64,000 bases of DNA from Heliocidaris tuberculata (GCA_025618425.1 CM046832.1:73434619-73498618); one strand, 5' to 3'. Counted from the first letter of the stretch, positions 24,701-32,086 are shown. A program made the numbers and translations. Notes: generated by a model from the sequence alone, not told the origin.

Positions 24701-26212
24701 AAAAGCAAAACCTCATCAAAACATATAATACGAGCAAGTTATATCAAATAATAAGGCACTGTACATATCAAATAACACTTGATGTTAGGTAAACATGGTA
24801 AATAGAAGTTAGGTAAACATGTCTACTAAAAAATATGGGGGTGGGGGGGGGGGGGCTACAGCCCCAAGTCCCCAACCCCCTCTCCAGTTCCGCGGCCCAT
24901 GCGACTATCCACCGACTGCTAATCGATTTGGCTTTTACTCCGACTAGAAGGCTTAAACATCGTGCATTTTCCATATTTATATTCATAATTATGACCATTC
25001 AGGACCTTAGATATACCGATTCATTTTTAATCCCTTTTTTATTCAATTTCAAATTTACTAGTACAGTATACGTCGTAAGGTGAATGTGCGGTAGCAATAA
25101 AGCTCAAGGCAGCGTCCATTTGCAAATAAAATAGACTTGGACACAATGGCCCGTATTCTGAACTCCGGTTGAACTTAAACCGCGGTTTAAACCTAGTCTA
25201 AACCTACCCTTTAAACCGGAGTTTTAGAAAATCACATTCTGAAATCCGATTTAAGTTGATCTCCAGGCTAGTACGGTTTAACTTTGCACAGAAAATTAGA
25301 TTGGACTTGCGGTTTAGGACAGTTTTAATTGAAGCGCTGGACTGGACTTTAAGTTAAATCGGAGTTCAGAATACGGGCCAATGATTTAACGCAGTTAAAT
25401 TTACCTGCAGAGTTGAGTAATTATAATCTACATAGACATGTCTTTCCAGTGGCGGATTTGAAAGAAAAGTGTACGTTGTGCCCCCCCCCCCCCCCCCCCC
25501 ATTTAGAACTGATTTTTCTTCTTCTTCTTTTTCTTCTTCTTTTTCTTTTTCTTTTTCTTTTTCTTTTTCTTTTTTTTTCTTTTTCTTTTTCTTTTTCTTT
25601 TTCTTTTTCTTTTTCTTTTTCTTTTTCTTTTTCTTTTTCTTTTTCTTCTTCTTCTTCTTCTTCTTCTTCTTCTTCTTCTTCTTCTTCTTCTTCTTCTTCT
25701 TCTTCTTCTTCTTCTTCTTCTTCTTCTTCTTCTTCTTCTTCTTCTTCTTCTTCCTTCTTCTTCTTCTTCTTTTGCTTGTCAGAGAATTTGGGAGGAGAAA
25801 TGGACCAAAATGTGATGACCTTTTTTGTTTTTTTTGTTTGTCGGAACATTTTCTGAGATTTGTGCCCCCCTTTACGAAATCCTGGATCCACCCCTGTCTC
25901 TTTCATTTTGTTGTGACTACATCTTCCGTCAACCGCCTTTCATCCATTTCCTTTTCCAATTATTTCATCCAGATGACTGCCAATGAATTTAAAAAGTTAG
26001 ACTCCCCGCGGGCTGAGGACTTAGGAACGATGTTCGAGTATTTCCAGGTCGACACTTCAGCTTATAGCATAGAAAATACAAAACGACTGGATGTTAAGTC
26101 TATGGATTTCGACAGTTTTATGCAAGCAAATTCCTCTCATTTGAGGAAACTGCTTGAGTGTCAAAACCACGGCAAACCCACACAAAAGGAATTGGCATAT
26201 AATGGATTTTAG
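5143..26212 (+). CDS. NMRAL1-like: NmrA-like family protein, gene A (5 exons)
   Basis: Joined exons 5143-5299, 12407-12537, 18630-18870, 19942-20135 and 25973-26212 give 963 nt, that is 320 residues plus stop. Visible features: an N-terminal Rossmann dinucleotide-binding loop GATGSQGG (residues 13-20), the VTRN segment after beta-2 (37-40), GDYDD (59-63), VVTGAY (79-84), VYSG (113-116) and EGKSKVEEF (132-140). This is the atypical short-chain dehydrogenase fold of NmrA/HSCARG, a cytosolic NADPH/NADP+ sensor in mammals rather than an active enzyme. The length is close to the family's roughly 300 residues. The start follows a TATA-like box, and gene B begins with the same residues (MSTS). All borders are GT/AG with compatible phases. 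Introns are 7.1, 6.1, 1.1 and 5.8 kb and transposon-filled. It converges with gene B. Confidence 0.93.
5300..6779. other. Gene A intron 1, 5' part
   Basis: No gene. It contains G-runs near 6000-6012, 6115-6126 and 6631-6655 and a GAGCGAAGCGAGCGAG motif at about 5728-5743; a related motif recurs near 53727. The CAGTGGCGTATCTGGA-like sequence near 5464 may be one end of a hAT-like MITE. Confidence 0.45.
6780..7240. repeat. Long-TIR MITE copy, interrupted
   Basis: It matches the right two thirds of the element at 39332-39880. Shared words include ATGCACCCTAGATA, the 'GCAAAT...GGAG...ACGTCACGGAGTT' block, CGGATTTTGCTCA and AAATCAACTTAAT. The copy is interrupted by the hAT-like MITE at 6991-7148, which gives a relative age order. 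Confidence 0.6.
6991..7148. mobile_element. hAT-like MITE nested in another MITE
   Basis: It begins CAGGGGTGGATTCAGGATTT and ends CCATCCGCCTCTG. The body contains GTGTACTTAAGGTATGCCAG, shared with the copies at 10795 and 33809. The imperfect AGTTA on both flanks is weak evidence for a target duplication. No coding capacity. Confidence 0.65.
7241..9229. other. Gene A intron 1, middle part
   Basis: No gene. 7246-7520 is a degenerate repeat of 'aaTTTTCATAT..AAAATTACAAAT' type words with a period near 60 bp. Homopolymer C or G runs lie at 7879-7894, 8337-8351 and 8836-8846. Nothing else recognised. Confidence 0.45.
9230..9300 (+). repeat. Possible tRNA-like SINE fragment
   Basis: AGCAGTGGTCTCGTAACCGG followed by GTCCCGGGTTCGAA resembles degenerate A-box and B-box sequences of a tRNA-derived SINE. 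No full cloverleaf can be folded by eye, so I do not call it a tRNA gene. Confidence 0.25.
9484..10025 (-). pseudogene. LINE 3' end remnant (CR1/L2-like)
   Basis: On the - strand the region reads ALAHKSIKHVGPDIWNDIP and then ITRFKNEFKKYII, the typical C-terminal 'GPxxWNxLPxxI...FKxxLKxxL' end of CR1/L2-type reverse transcriptase ORFs. It is followed by a short 3' UTR and a (TCAA)n tail at 9484-9497. The tail type matches the full LINE at 53851-58300. It is 5'-truncated and non-coding, inside gene A intron 1 in antisense. Confidence 0.65.
10795..10927. mobile_element. hAT-like MITE with 8-bp target duplication
   Basis: It runs from CAGGGGCGGATCCAGGATT to GATCCGCCACTG. The flanks are GTTATAAT on the left and GTTATAAA on the right, a 7/8 match and the 8-bp size expected of hAT transposition. 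The body shares the TACTTAAGGTATGCCAGTTG block with other copies in the window. Confidence 0.75.
10975..12305 (+). pseudogene. LINE remnant, RT C-terminal half and 3' UTR
   Basis: Reading through frameshifts and stops, the + strand gives YKYVDDLTLVES (the reverse-transcriptase YxDD catalytic box), LCTWSEQNNMLLNLS, then YIRPVLEYGVPVFSGSLTQ, KRACRIVLG and LQSLEHGRKKLC. This is the conserved order of CR1/jockey-group RT C-termini. A 3' UTR of about 580 bp follows to a (TTGAA)n tail at about 12290-12305. It is 5'-truncated and broken by an internal TGA after LSVQ and by frame changes. It lies in gene A intron 1, sense orientation, 100 bp before exon 2. Confidence 0.75.
12407..12537 (+). CDS. NMRAL1-like: Gene A exon 2
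   Basis: 131 nt, residues 53-96. The acceptor is TTTCAG|GTGTAG and the donor AGG|GTGAGT. It encodes EVVYGDYDDPSTLD and YGVYVVTGAY, the beta-3/beta-4 region of the NmrA fold. It is too short to stand out as a long open frame, but it matches gene B exon 2 almost residue for residue. Confidence 0.92.
12538..14014. other. Gene A intron 2, 5' part
   Basis: No gene. It contains a G-run at 12651-12664, TTTA/TTTAT microsatellite at about 13096-13130 and a C-run/A-run junction at 13409-13427 followed by (AAC)n. Nothing else recognised. Confidence 0.45.
14017..17800. mobile_element. 3.8-kb element with roughly 1-kb inverted arms
   Basis: The left arm (14017 to about 15000) starts GTTAGGTACACAGACGGCTC. 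The right arm (about 16815-17800) is its inverted, moderately diverged copy, ending GAGCCGTCTGCTGTGTACCT plus AAC. Matching blocks run the whole length: ATGGCATCGACTG with CAGTCGATGCCAT, CCCAAAGGACCAGTTACTCA with its complement, CTTTGATTTTAGCACTCAAA with its complement. Both ends are flanked by TA, compatible with a Tc1/mariner-like insertion. The 1.8-kb centre has no transposase, so this is a long-TIR, non-autonomous element in gene A intron 2. Confidence 0.8.
17803..18629. other. Gene A intron 2, 3' part
   Basis: No gene. 18421-18450 is a C-run followed by AATCCTGGGTCCGCCAGTG, a hAT-like MITE right end. A short stretch at about 18000-18345 may be an old retroelement piece, but I cannot name it. 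Confidence 0.4.
18630..18870 (+). CDS. NMRAL1-like: Gene A exon 3
   Basis: 241 nt, residues 97-176 plus one base. The acceptor is TTTTCAG|GGTCTG and the donor TGGA|GTGAGT. It encodes AAIRAGVQHFVYSG and the EGKSKVEEF helix, followed by SLRQPVSMENIL, the conserved 'R-P-x-x-xEN' segment of NmrA proteins. Confidence 0.93.
19009..19043. repeat. C-run/A-run junction and CT microsatellite
   Basis: A run of about 18 C is followed directly by about 17 A in gene A intron 3. About 100 bp further, 19141-19195 is a (CT)n microsatellite. The C-then-A arrangement recurs at 13409, 16601, 16656 and 20169. Confidence 0.7.
19450..19738 (-). mobile_element. tRNA-derived SINE
   Basis: On the - strand the head reads GTGTCGTGGTCTAGTGGATA (A-box-like) and 30 bp later GGTTCGCGGCTCGAGTCCCG (B-box), the layout of a tRNA promoter. 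The body then runs to a tail reading AGGCGCCTTGAGCATCCC and GCGCGATATAAATGTAGCTA, the kind of tail borrowed from CR1/L2-like LINEs. It is about 290 bp long, in gene A intron 3, antisense. I infer a SINE rather than a tRNA gene because there is a body and tail and no clean cloverleaf. Confidence 0.75.
19942..20135 (+). CDS. NMRAL1-like: Gene A exon 4
   Basis: 194 nt, completing codon 177 and ending at residue 241. The acceptor is TATTCAG|ACCTACC and the donor AAG|GTAGGC. It encodes the DDGRAILTIFKNPEEYIGRR strand-helix and the TIEEYAAIASKH helix of the C-terminal substrate-like domain. A C-run followed by an A-run lies about 35 bp into the next intron. Confidence 0.93.
20140..20440. repeat. 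C-run/A-run and AAAT/AAT microsatellite
   Basis: A C-run at 20169-20184 passes into an A-run and then (AATA)n/(AAT)n repeats to about 20262, with a GGAA-type run to about 20290. No gene in this part of intron 4. Confidence 0.6.
20440..20680. repeat. Long-TIR MITE, left part
   Basis: It shares GAAAATTTGAGCAAAATCC, the 'GTAGTC..ATAAAACACTGTGTGACGT' block and 'CTCATTTGCTCTGTGCTG' with the left arm of the element at 39332-39880. Only the left half is recognisable. Confidence 0.5.
21271..22943. mobile_element. Foldback element with internal tandem repeats
   Basis: The ends are inverted copies. CCGAGCACAGGTATATACTC on the left (about 21299) faces TATATACCTGTGCTCGG at about 22901, with CCGAAAACGG matched inside. 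A second matched block is GTGTATACAAAAGGCATGGG (21418) against CCATGCCTTTTGTACACACT (22576). The right arm contains a further hairpin at 22717-22782 (GGAGCTCCC/GAAGCTCC with GTTCCCTTTC/GAGAGGGAAC). The middle holds an A-run and the tandem repeats annotated separately. No transposase seen. It lies in gene A intron 4. Confidence 0.7.
21790..22480. repeat. Four tandem copies of a ~180-200 bp unit
   Basis: The word GCTACGAGCCGTTAT recurs at about 21809, 22011, 22191 and 22377. Each is followed by CTCTCAAA..TTGCT..AACGTC, a C-rich block, then GAAAAGCAGTCAGG.TGTCGA and CTTTCCGCCT. The spacing varies from about 180 to 203 bp. The units are diverged and non-coding. Confidence 0.75.
22944..24000. other. 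Gene A intron 4, CpG-containing stretch
   Basis: No gene recognised. 23290-23520 contains several CpG-bearing palindromic words (CGCGCGCG, GCGATCGC, GTGTGCGATCG). On the - strand CCAACATCG|GTGAGTTGAA near 23220 looks like a splice donor, but no reading frame supports an exon. Confidence 0.35.
24005..24775. repeat. Degenerate minisatellite, unit ~115-137 bp
   Basis: Units contain CCTTAGAAACAAAACAAAACA (24244 and 24359, with a diverged match near 24497), then GAATAGAA.CAAAACCTCA and TACTCTAC..AAAGTAATGTTG. Two words of type (AAATTCAAATTC)n, at 24029-24054 and 24134-24153, resemble LINE 3' tails on the - strand. Non-coding, in gene A intron 4. Confidence 0.6.
25147..25380. mobile_element. MITE with GGCCCGTATTCTGAACTCCG ends
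   Basis: The left end TGGCCCGTATTCTGAACTCC and the right end GGAGTTCAGAATACGGGCCA are perfect inverted repeats of about 21 bp. The inside is rich in AAACCG/CGGTTT dyads. The flanks allow a 3-bp AAT duplication. Non-autonomous; a Harbinger-like origin is possible but not proven. Confidence 0.75.
25447..25896. mobile_element. hAT-like MITE carrying a long CTT tract
   Basis: The ends are CAGTGGCGGATTTG and GAAATCCTGGATCCACCCCTG. The flanks TGTCTTTC and TCTCTTTC are an imperfect 8-bp duplication (7 of 8). The inside holds a C-run and the pyrimidine tract at 25512-25770. It ends 76 bp before gene A exon 5. Confidence 0.7.
25512..25770. repeat. (CTTTTT)n-(CTT)n pyrimidine tract
   Basis: About 260 bp with almost no purine on the + strand: first (CTTTTT)n, then (CTT)n. 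Open frames through it in several frames (poly-Phe, poly-Ser, poly-Glu on the other strand) are artefacts of the repeat. Confidence 0.95.
25973..26212 (+). CDS. NMRAL1-like: Gene A exon 5, terminal
   Basis: 240 nt including stop, residues 242-320. The acceptor is TTTCATCCAG|ATGACTGCC. It encodes PRAEDLGTMFEYFQVD and the final DFDSFMQ helix. The exon starts 76 bp after the end of a hAT-like MITE that contains a long CTT tract. An upstream-extended open frame here is only low-complexity Phe/Ser translation and is not part of the protein. Confidence 0.93.
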   Translation: MTANEFKKLDSPRAEDLGTMFEYFQVDTSAYSIENTKRLDVKSMDFDSFMQANSSHLRKLLECQNHGKPTQKELAYNGF

Positions 26213-26275
26213 ACTGCAAAATTATTGTAAACTTTGTTGTCAATTGCATTGATAATAGGTACTTTTTGTCTTCTA

Positions 26276-26281
26276 AATAAA
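26276..26281 (+). terminator. Poly(A) signal of gene A
   Basis: AATAAA, 64 bp after the gene A stop codon in an AT-rich 3' region. It is the first canonical hexamer downstream of the stop. Confidence 0.65.
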
Positions 26282-26984
26282 TGTACCACACATCGACAAG
26301 TATTGCACATAATTACTATATAATTCTATTTTCGGTCATTTTATTCCTCAATAATAAAAAATGAAATATTTGAACTTGTTCGTATAGTATTCTATCGAAA
26401 TATAAAAAAATTGTAAACAGCTATTTCATTATCATTTCTCAAATTATTTAAATTGTCTAGATTTCTATATATACATTTTTAAATATGTTATTAAAGTGAA
26501 TTTACTATTAAAATATTTTAAGTAATCTCATGTTTTTTAATCGAATAACATGAGGTTTAAATGTACAAATATAAAATAAAAAAGTTTTAGTTTTGTAAAC
26601 AGGTAAAAAGATTTTGCGCAATAAATATTTAGACATTGAGCAATGAGTTATGACATTCCAAATATTTGAACCGTGTCTACCTCTGGTTAGTTTGTGGTCT
26701 TAATGCTGACCTTTAAACAGCTTTTGTACAGTATTTTTTTTTTCTTTATCTATCATATTCATTGAATTTTAGACTTCTGTGCCATCGTGACGATATCATA
26801 AGAAGAAATCTAAAGTGGAAGGTTGTTTGAAGTGATACTCTGAAGTAATACTCGCATTTAGGGAAAGGGAATCAGATCTGTTACATTTGATTTGCTATTA
26901 TTTTAATTAATAAAGCTGTATAGTCATGATAATATTGTATGTATCGTATCCGGATCAGCGAGGAAAACTTCCGGGGTATTTGTG
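26282..26984. other. Spacer downstream of gene A
   Basis: Strongly AT-rich; no gene or repeat family recognised. Confidence 0.45.
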
Positions 26985-27180
26985 ATAGTGAGGTATAGTT
27001 GTCCGGGCTAGATGTGATAGGGAGGTATGGTTGTCCGGGATGGTTGTGATAGGTAGGTACAGTTGTTCGGGATGGTTGTGATAGGGAGGTATGGTTGTCT
27101 GGGCTGGTTGCGACAGGGAGGTATAGTTGTCTGGGATGGTTTTGATAGGGTGGTATAATTGTCCGGAAGGTGGTAGTCCG
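26985..27180. repeat. Minisatellite, ~32-bp unit, about six copies
   Basis: Units of the form GGGAGGTATGGTTGTCCGGG followed by ATGGTTGTGATA, diverged by a few bases each. The - strand open frame through it (PDNYTSLSQ-like repeats) is a by-product. Confidence 0.85.
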
Positions 27181-27461
27181 AGAGGTAGTCATGGTAGTCT
27201 AATTTATATTAACCCTAAATCAAAATGAATGAATCAGTGGGTCAAAACTATCTGATAATCGTCTCACTGTTTCCATTTTGCTGTGAATCTTAATCATGTT
27301 ATAAATTATTATTTCAGTTATTTTAATATTTCTCAAATTTTTGTACAATTCAGTCAATTTAAATTTAAATTCATATTTCAGGTAGAAACCACATTACATT
27401 TTAGATGAAAACCACATTACTGTTACGTTAAGATAAATTTGCATTATGTTATCTTATCTGG

Positions 27462-27585
27462 GGCCTGTAACATAAAGAGATAAATTAATCGTACAATTGA
27501 TATTAATCGTAAGTCTATGGCAAACCATGTACTGAAGAGTTACAATTGATCGTAAGATTGATTGTATCTCTTTATGTTACAGGCC
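27462..27585. mobile_element. Small MITE, GGCCTGTAACATAAAGAGAT ends
   Basis: The left end GGCCTGTAACATAAAGAGAT is the reverse complement of the right end ATCTCTTTATGTTACAGGCC. The interior is also partly self-complementary (ACAATTGAT.TTAATCGTAAG). About 124 bp, non-coding. Confidence 0.8.
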
Positions 27586-28855
27586 TCAGGTCATCAACTC
27601 GAAAATTTTGTTTTAAATAGATCATCCATCAACTACTTATTCACGGATGATATTATTTTCTTCTAGGACAATGCAATATGTTAAACTATTTAAATTTACT
27701 TATCATATTCATGTTAGGCATTTATGATCATTTGTAAGTTTTCATTGTATGTTTTTATAAATGTTGTTAATCATGAAATGATAATAAAACCTTCAGTTGA
27801 ATTCAATGCAATTGATAATTCCAGAACTGCTACCCCTTTGGCTGCTCATGTCTTTTCTTCCCCTTCTTTTATAGGCCAAGAGCCTGTCCCGAAATAGTTA
27901 ACCCTAACAAGCTCGTGAGATTTGACCCCATAAAGTTACGTAAGTTGTCAGTCTAACTGTAGACGTCGGGTTAGAGCCCCCGAAACAGATTCCGAGTCGG
28001 GTCAATTTCAGCCCAATCTAGTCCATGCACCGAACTTTACCCCAAAGAACTATATGACTGACCATTACAAACACGGAAAATGTCAAAAAATTTCCGTCGT
28101 GATGGGTTGTCAGACGCCCCTGAAAGTTTTTTTTTTCCTGGTAAAGCACATGTGCCATCTTTTGTCAGAGGGAATAGGTATGACTGTACATCACAACAAT
28201 ATATGAATTTGCAAAAGTTTCCATCGGGAAAGGGATTTCAGACCCCTTGGAAAATAGCAAAGTGATTTTTGACCAATCGATGCCACCAACCCCAAAAAGA
28301 ATGCTAAGGGTGTAAAGAAAAAAAAAGTATTTATTGCCTTCCAATATTAATAACTCAAAAGTACTAGGTACACTTCAATTCAGATTTACATAGAGTAATT
28401 TTGAGTATTATTATTTTCTTGAGGTACGATTTGGTGTCAAATCATTATTTCTTTAAAAACTAATTTTCATTTTATACCTTAAAAAGACTAATTTCTAAAG
28501 CAATTTACCCTGTGTACTGGGGCGTATATAATACGCAATATGATCGCAGTTTTTTTTTTCTTTTTCTACCCTTCCCAGCTCTTGCTCAAAATTAATGATG
28601 TTTTTTGCTCCCCATTCAAGTGGCCTCCTGCCAAACAAAGCGCTCAAAAACAGGTGTAGACCTATACCTAAAATTAGTACCAGTTTTTGCATATGACAAT
28701 GGAATTAACAATATAGCAGTTCTAAGCCTTTGACCAAATTTACTAAGTTTTGCAAATACTTCGTTCAAGCTTACAAAATGTTCACAGAAAGACAAGACTT
28801 GCAACTTGTGTTCAAATCTGCTCCTGTATTTTATACGGTTTTACAGTTATCATCA
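27586..28855. other. Spacer, no gene recognised
   Basis: AT-rich, with T-runs at 28128-28137 and 28551-28559. No convincing coding sequence or repeat family. Confidence 0.45.
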
Positions 28856-29023
28856 TCATCTTCATCCAGTCATCATCAGCATCATTACTAAATTTATTAT
28901 TATTATTATTATCATTAATATCATTGTTATTATTACTATCATTATTATCGTTATTATTGTGAATATTATTATCATTATTATTGTCATAATCATTATTTTT
29001 GTTGTTATCAGTACAATTATTAC
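28856..29023. repeat. (ATT/ATC)n microsatellite, insertion target
   Basis: Trinucleotide ATC/ATT repeat region interrupted by the Tc1/mariner-like element. The same repeat type (ATTGTCATCATTGTCATCAT) resumes at 31469-31500 on the far side. Confidence 0.8.
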
Positions 29024-29299
29024 TATAGGTTTTCCCGCCCATCTTCGCAATTTTATCATCGGAATCAACGATATTTTCATTCAATTTCACGCGAAATTGA
29101 TTGACAATGTGGATCAGCATTTAAAAAGCAAACATTATCGTTCAATTTGATTTTTTAAGCATGCGATTTACTACTGTTAGAATACAAAAGTGCAGAAAGA
29201 TCATTCAAATTAAATATCTATGTAAACAGCATTCAAATTCGCACAGGACAGGACGTGGAAAGAATCTGCGCAAACAATTTCATGAATAGGCATACAGTT

Positions 29300-29610
29300 T
29301 CGTAATTTGTGCAATGTTTTTCATCTTATGGAAATGAGTTAATGCATGTTTCTGCTTATATGAAAATTACGAATGAAGAAAGAGCAAGGTGTTCAGAGCT
29401 GCAGGTGTGTTCAGGTGTCAGTGCTTATGTTAGGCATGCTTGAAGCCTCCTCTCCCCCCCCCCCCCCCCCCGTTATATATACATTAACATTTAAAAAAAA
29501 AGCACCCAAACCGAAAAGGTCTAGACATTTGTGCAATGTCTTTCATCTTATGATAATGAGTCAGTGTATGTTTTTGCTTTCATGAAAATCATGAATGTAG
29601 AAAGAACAAC
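29300..29610 (+). repeat. Two ~85-bp direct repeats in transposon leader
   Basis: 29300-29385 and 29524-29610 are similar: TTGTGCAATG.(C)TTTCATCTTATG.(A)AATGAGT, then GCTT.(C)ATGAAAAT.A(C)GAATG. The first copy is followed by a C-run at 29453-29471. They lie inside the transposon, upstream of its ORF. Confidence 0.7.
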
Positions 29611-29704
29611 ATTATGATAGCATTTAGCAGATAGCTCTCATTACACCGATAATCGTTGTCAGAGAAGGTTCTTCAGTTTGGTATAGTTCTTAGAACCAGG
29701 TATC

Positions 29705-30796
29705 ATGGCAGCTCGTGTACGATACAATCGTATCTCTGATGTCGACAGACGTCGCTTGGTTGAAGCATTCGAAGGAAACAACCAAGATTATCTTGAACTA
29801 GCAGATAATCTCGGGATAAAAAGGTCTACTGCTCGATCTATTGTACGAACTTATCTAGAAACTGGCAGAGCTAACAAGCTTCCAAGAGGAGGGGCACATA
29901 ACTCCAAAATGGACGAAGAGATGAAGAACTTTCTTCGGGATGCCCTTGAGAGCAACCCTTTGCTTACACTCACCCAGATGAAGGACAAGCTTCGGGAAGG
30001 TCTTCCTCAAAAGCCAGGCGTGTCCTTGTCGACGATTGCTAGAACTCTCGATGGCATGCTCTTCACGCTAAAGCTCGCAGAGGATGTACCTGACGCTAGA
30101 AACTCACCACGAGTGATCCAACAACGAAGAGACTATGCCGAGTGGTTCCTGGAGCACGGCATCGTCGCCAATTGTGTCTTCATTGACGAATGTGGCTACA
30201 ACATTTGGACACGTCGTACTCAAGGAAGGGCACTACGAGGCGTTCCGGCAAGGAGGGTTGTACACGGGCAAAGAGGTCGTAACTGTAATGTGACGTTTGC
30301 AGTTTCTGCAGCCGCTGGTCTCGTTCATCATGAAATCTCTTTCGAGACTGTCACCAGGGAAAGGTTCGAGCATTTCCTCGCTGCTACAGCCGCAGAATGC
30401 AACGAAATGTTTCCAGATGATGAGCCAGTCATCTTGATTTATGACAACGCTAGGCCGCACGTGAGAGCTGAGCTACCAGCGGATGCCAACGCTCTCATGG
30501 AAACGAAGCTCCTTCCTCCCTACTCGCCATTCTTAAATATGACTGAGATGGCACACTCTTCATTTAAGAGCGAAGTGAAGAAATGCCTGGCGCAACCTGA
30601 GTGGCAAGGTCGGGTCGGAGACAGGATGGCAGCTGAGCGAGCTGGAGTCAACATGCAACAGTGGCGGTGCAACATTCTAGGAGAAGTTGCAGAGCGGTGT
30701 GTCGACGCCATTACCCCTGCCAAGTGTACCCAGTGGTTCAACCATTCACAGACATACATGCCCAGGTGTCTGAATGGTCAGGAAATTGATGGATGA
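29705..30796 (+). CDS. DDE transposase, Tc1/mariner/IS630 superfamily
   Basis: 363 residues, intact. Residues about 8-60 form a helix-turn-helix (SDVDRRRLVEAFEGNNQDYL, ADNLGIKRSTARSIVRTYL) followed by GRANKLPRGG; 65-125 look like a second helical DNA-binding part. The RNase-H-like catalytic domain shows FIDECGYN (D161), IYDNARPH (D247) and PPYSPFLNMTEM (E281), the DDE_3 signature. By my count D247 and E281 have 33 residues between them, one fewer than Tc1's 34. The usual LNPIE is LNMTE here. The start ATGG context follows the leader repeats; an AATAAA at 30910-30915 could end the transcript. It catalyses cut-and-paste transposition of the surrounding element. Activity cannot be judged from sequence. 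Confidence 0.9.
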   Translation: MAARVRYNRISDVDRRRLVEAFEGNNQDYLELADNLGIKRSTARSIVRTYLETGRANKLPRGGAHNSKMDEEMKNFLRDALESNPLLTLTQMKDKLREGLPQKPGVSLSTIARTLDGMLFTLKLAEDVPDARNSPRVIQQRRDYAEWFLEHGIVANCVFIDECGYNIWTRRTQGRALRGVPARRVVHGQRGRNCNVTFAVSAAAGLVHHEISFETVTRERFEHFLAATAAECNEMFPDDEPVILIYDNARPHVRAELPADANALMETKLLPPYSPFLNMTEMAHSSFKSEVKKCLAQPEWQGRVGDRMAAERAGVNMQQWRCNILGEVAERCVDAITPAKCTQWFNHSQTYMPRCLNGQEIDG

Positions 30797-31466
30797 AACA
30801 TACTGTTGAGAGTCAAACAACTTGAAGAAAACGAGTATATGACTTTAAAAAGATGAAAAAAGATGAAAAGAAAAAAAAATATGAAAAGAAACCCCCTCAC
30901 AGATATGCAAATAAAGACCCTGAAGACCACAACAAAATATATATATAACCCATGACCATGTACATGATGTATGACAGGCAGTTTATACTCATTGTATGCA
31001 AAGATAAAGAAGTAGACCACAGAAGATTAAAGAATAATGTCATATAAATTGAAAAAAAAAAAAAAGAAATGTGAATGTCAAATGTATAATGACAGAAAAG
31101 AAATTTAAAAAAAGAGAATAAAAATGAAAATGAAAAAGAGATAGAAACCACTTACGTTGTTTTAATTGAATGGCGTAAGTGCGAAAGTGATTGCCTGAAG
31201 ACGAAAATGAAACCGCGATTCAGCAAGGAATTTCTTCTTCCACTCAAACTTGGCGAAATTGAATGACGGTTATTCATTACCAAATTGAATCAAATTGCAG
31301 TTAATTTGAACGATAGTTTTACTAATTTCAGTGTTTAAAAAATAAATTGAACGCAAAAAGTGTTAAATTGAAACACTGGAAAAGGGATGGACTAAAAACT
31401 GCGTGAATTTGAATGCTTGATCATGAAATTGAATGCTGTTTTGACGAATTCGGCCGGGAAAACCTA

Positions 31467-32086
31467 TATTATTGTCATCATTGTCATCATCATTCTATCA
31501 TATTAATCAAAAAAGTTGTATTAACATGAATTCAATTCCCACGTGTTATGATTACCTATCATGTAGATCTTGTATTAGATACATGATATAGTGTTACTGC
31601 ACAAAATAACCAAAATAGTTCAAAAAGGTTAACCTGCAGAAATAGCAATGTTCAATATACCTTGAAAATGCCTTGATTTTTCTTGAGATTATCAAGGCTA
31701 GGAACCCTCAAAGCTGAGGCCAAAGCATGCCGAAGGCCAAGGCATCAAAGTGCAAGGCCAAGGCATCAAAGTGCAAGGCCAAGGCATTAAAAAAACAGGC
31801 CTTAATGCGCCTTAAAGGTGCAGGGATGCATACAACTTATATTTTGTTATTCAAACATCTAAATATGTTTCATCAATTTTAAAAGATCTCATTCCTGCAA
31901 TGACATCATCTGTCAATCATTAGTGAGCTAGCTAAGGAGAGACAGTGGTATGTAGCTTTGCTAGAGATGACCATCTCTTCTAATAGACCATACAATGCCT
32001 ACATATAGGAGTCACTATGTCAGACATGCTGTAGCATCACCGGGAAAAGAATGGTATTGAGGAGATATTGCTTGAAAGCATGCAAC
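31467..32086. other. Spacer with 21-bp minisatellite
   Basis: 31690-31790 holds about three copies of AGTGCAAGGCCAAGGCATCAA. 31806-31918 (TTAAAGGTGCAGGGATGCAT onward) is a diverged inverted match to 35336-35540 (ATTCATCCCTGCACATTTCA), indicating a dispersed repeat family. No gene. Confidence 0.55.

Larger units (their letters stand above)
29026..31466 (+). mobile_element. Complete Tc1/mariner/IS630-type transposon
   Basis: The left end TAGGTTTTCCCGCCC and the right end GGCCGGGAAAACCTA are inverted. Both are flanked by TA (29024-29025 and 31467-31468), the target duplication of the IS630-Tc1-mariner superfamily. The single ORF (29705-30796) is intact and more GC-rich than its surroundings. 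Both subterminal regions carry many copies of ATTCAAATT/TTCAATTT in either orientation (left about 29078-29235, right about 31255-31435), likely transposase-binding repeats. The element sits inside an ATT/ATC microsatellite. Intact ORF plus matching ends suggest recent arrival. About 2.44 kb, longer than a classic 1.3-1.7 kb mariner. Confidence 0.85.

Noticed and set aside
25413..26212. Long open frames through the CTT tract, some joined to gene A exon 5
   Set aside because: They are translations of a low-complexity repeat (poly-Phe, poly-Ser, poly-Glu). The real protein enters at the AG acceptor at 25971-25972, as shown by the matching exon in gene B.
26881..27192. Minus-strand open frame with repeated PDNYTSLSQ-like units
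   Set aside because: It follows exactly the 32-bp minisatellite and has no start context or known domain; a repeat by-product.
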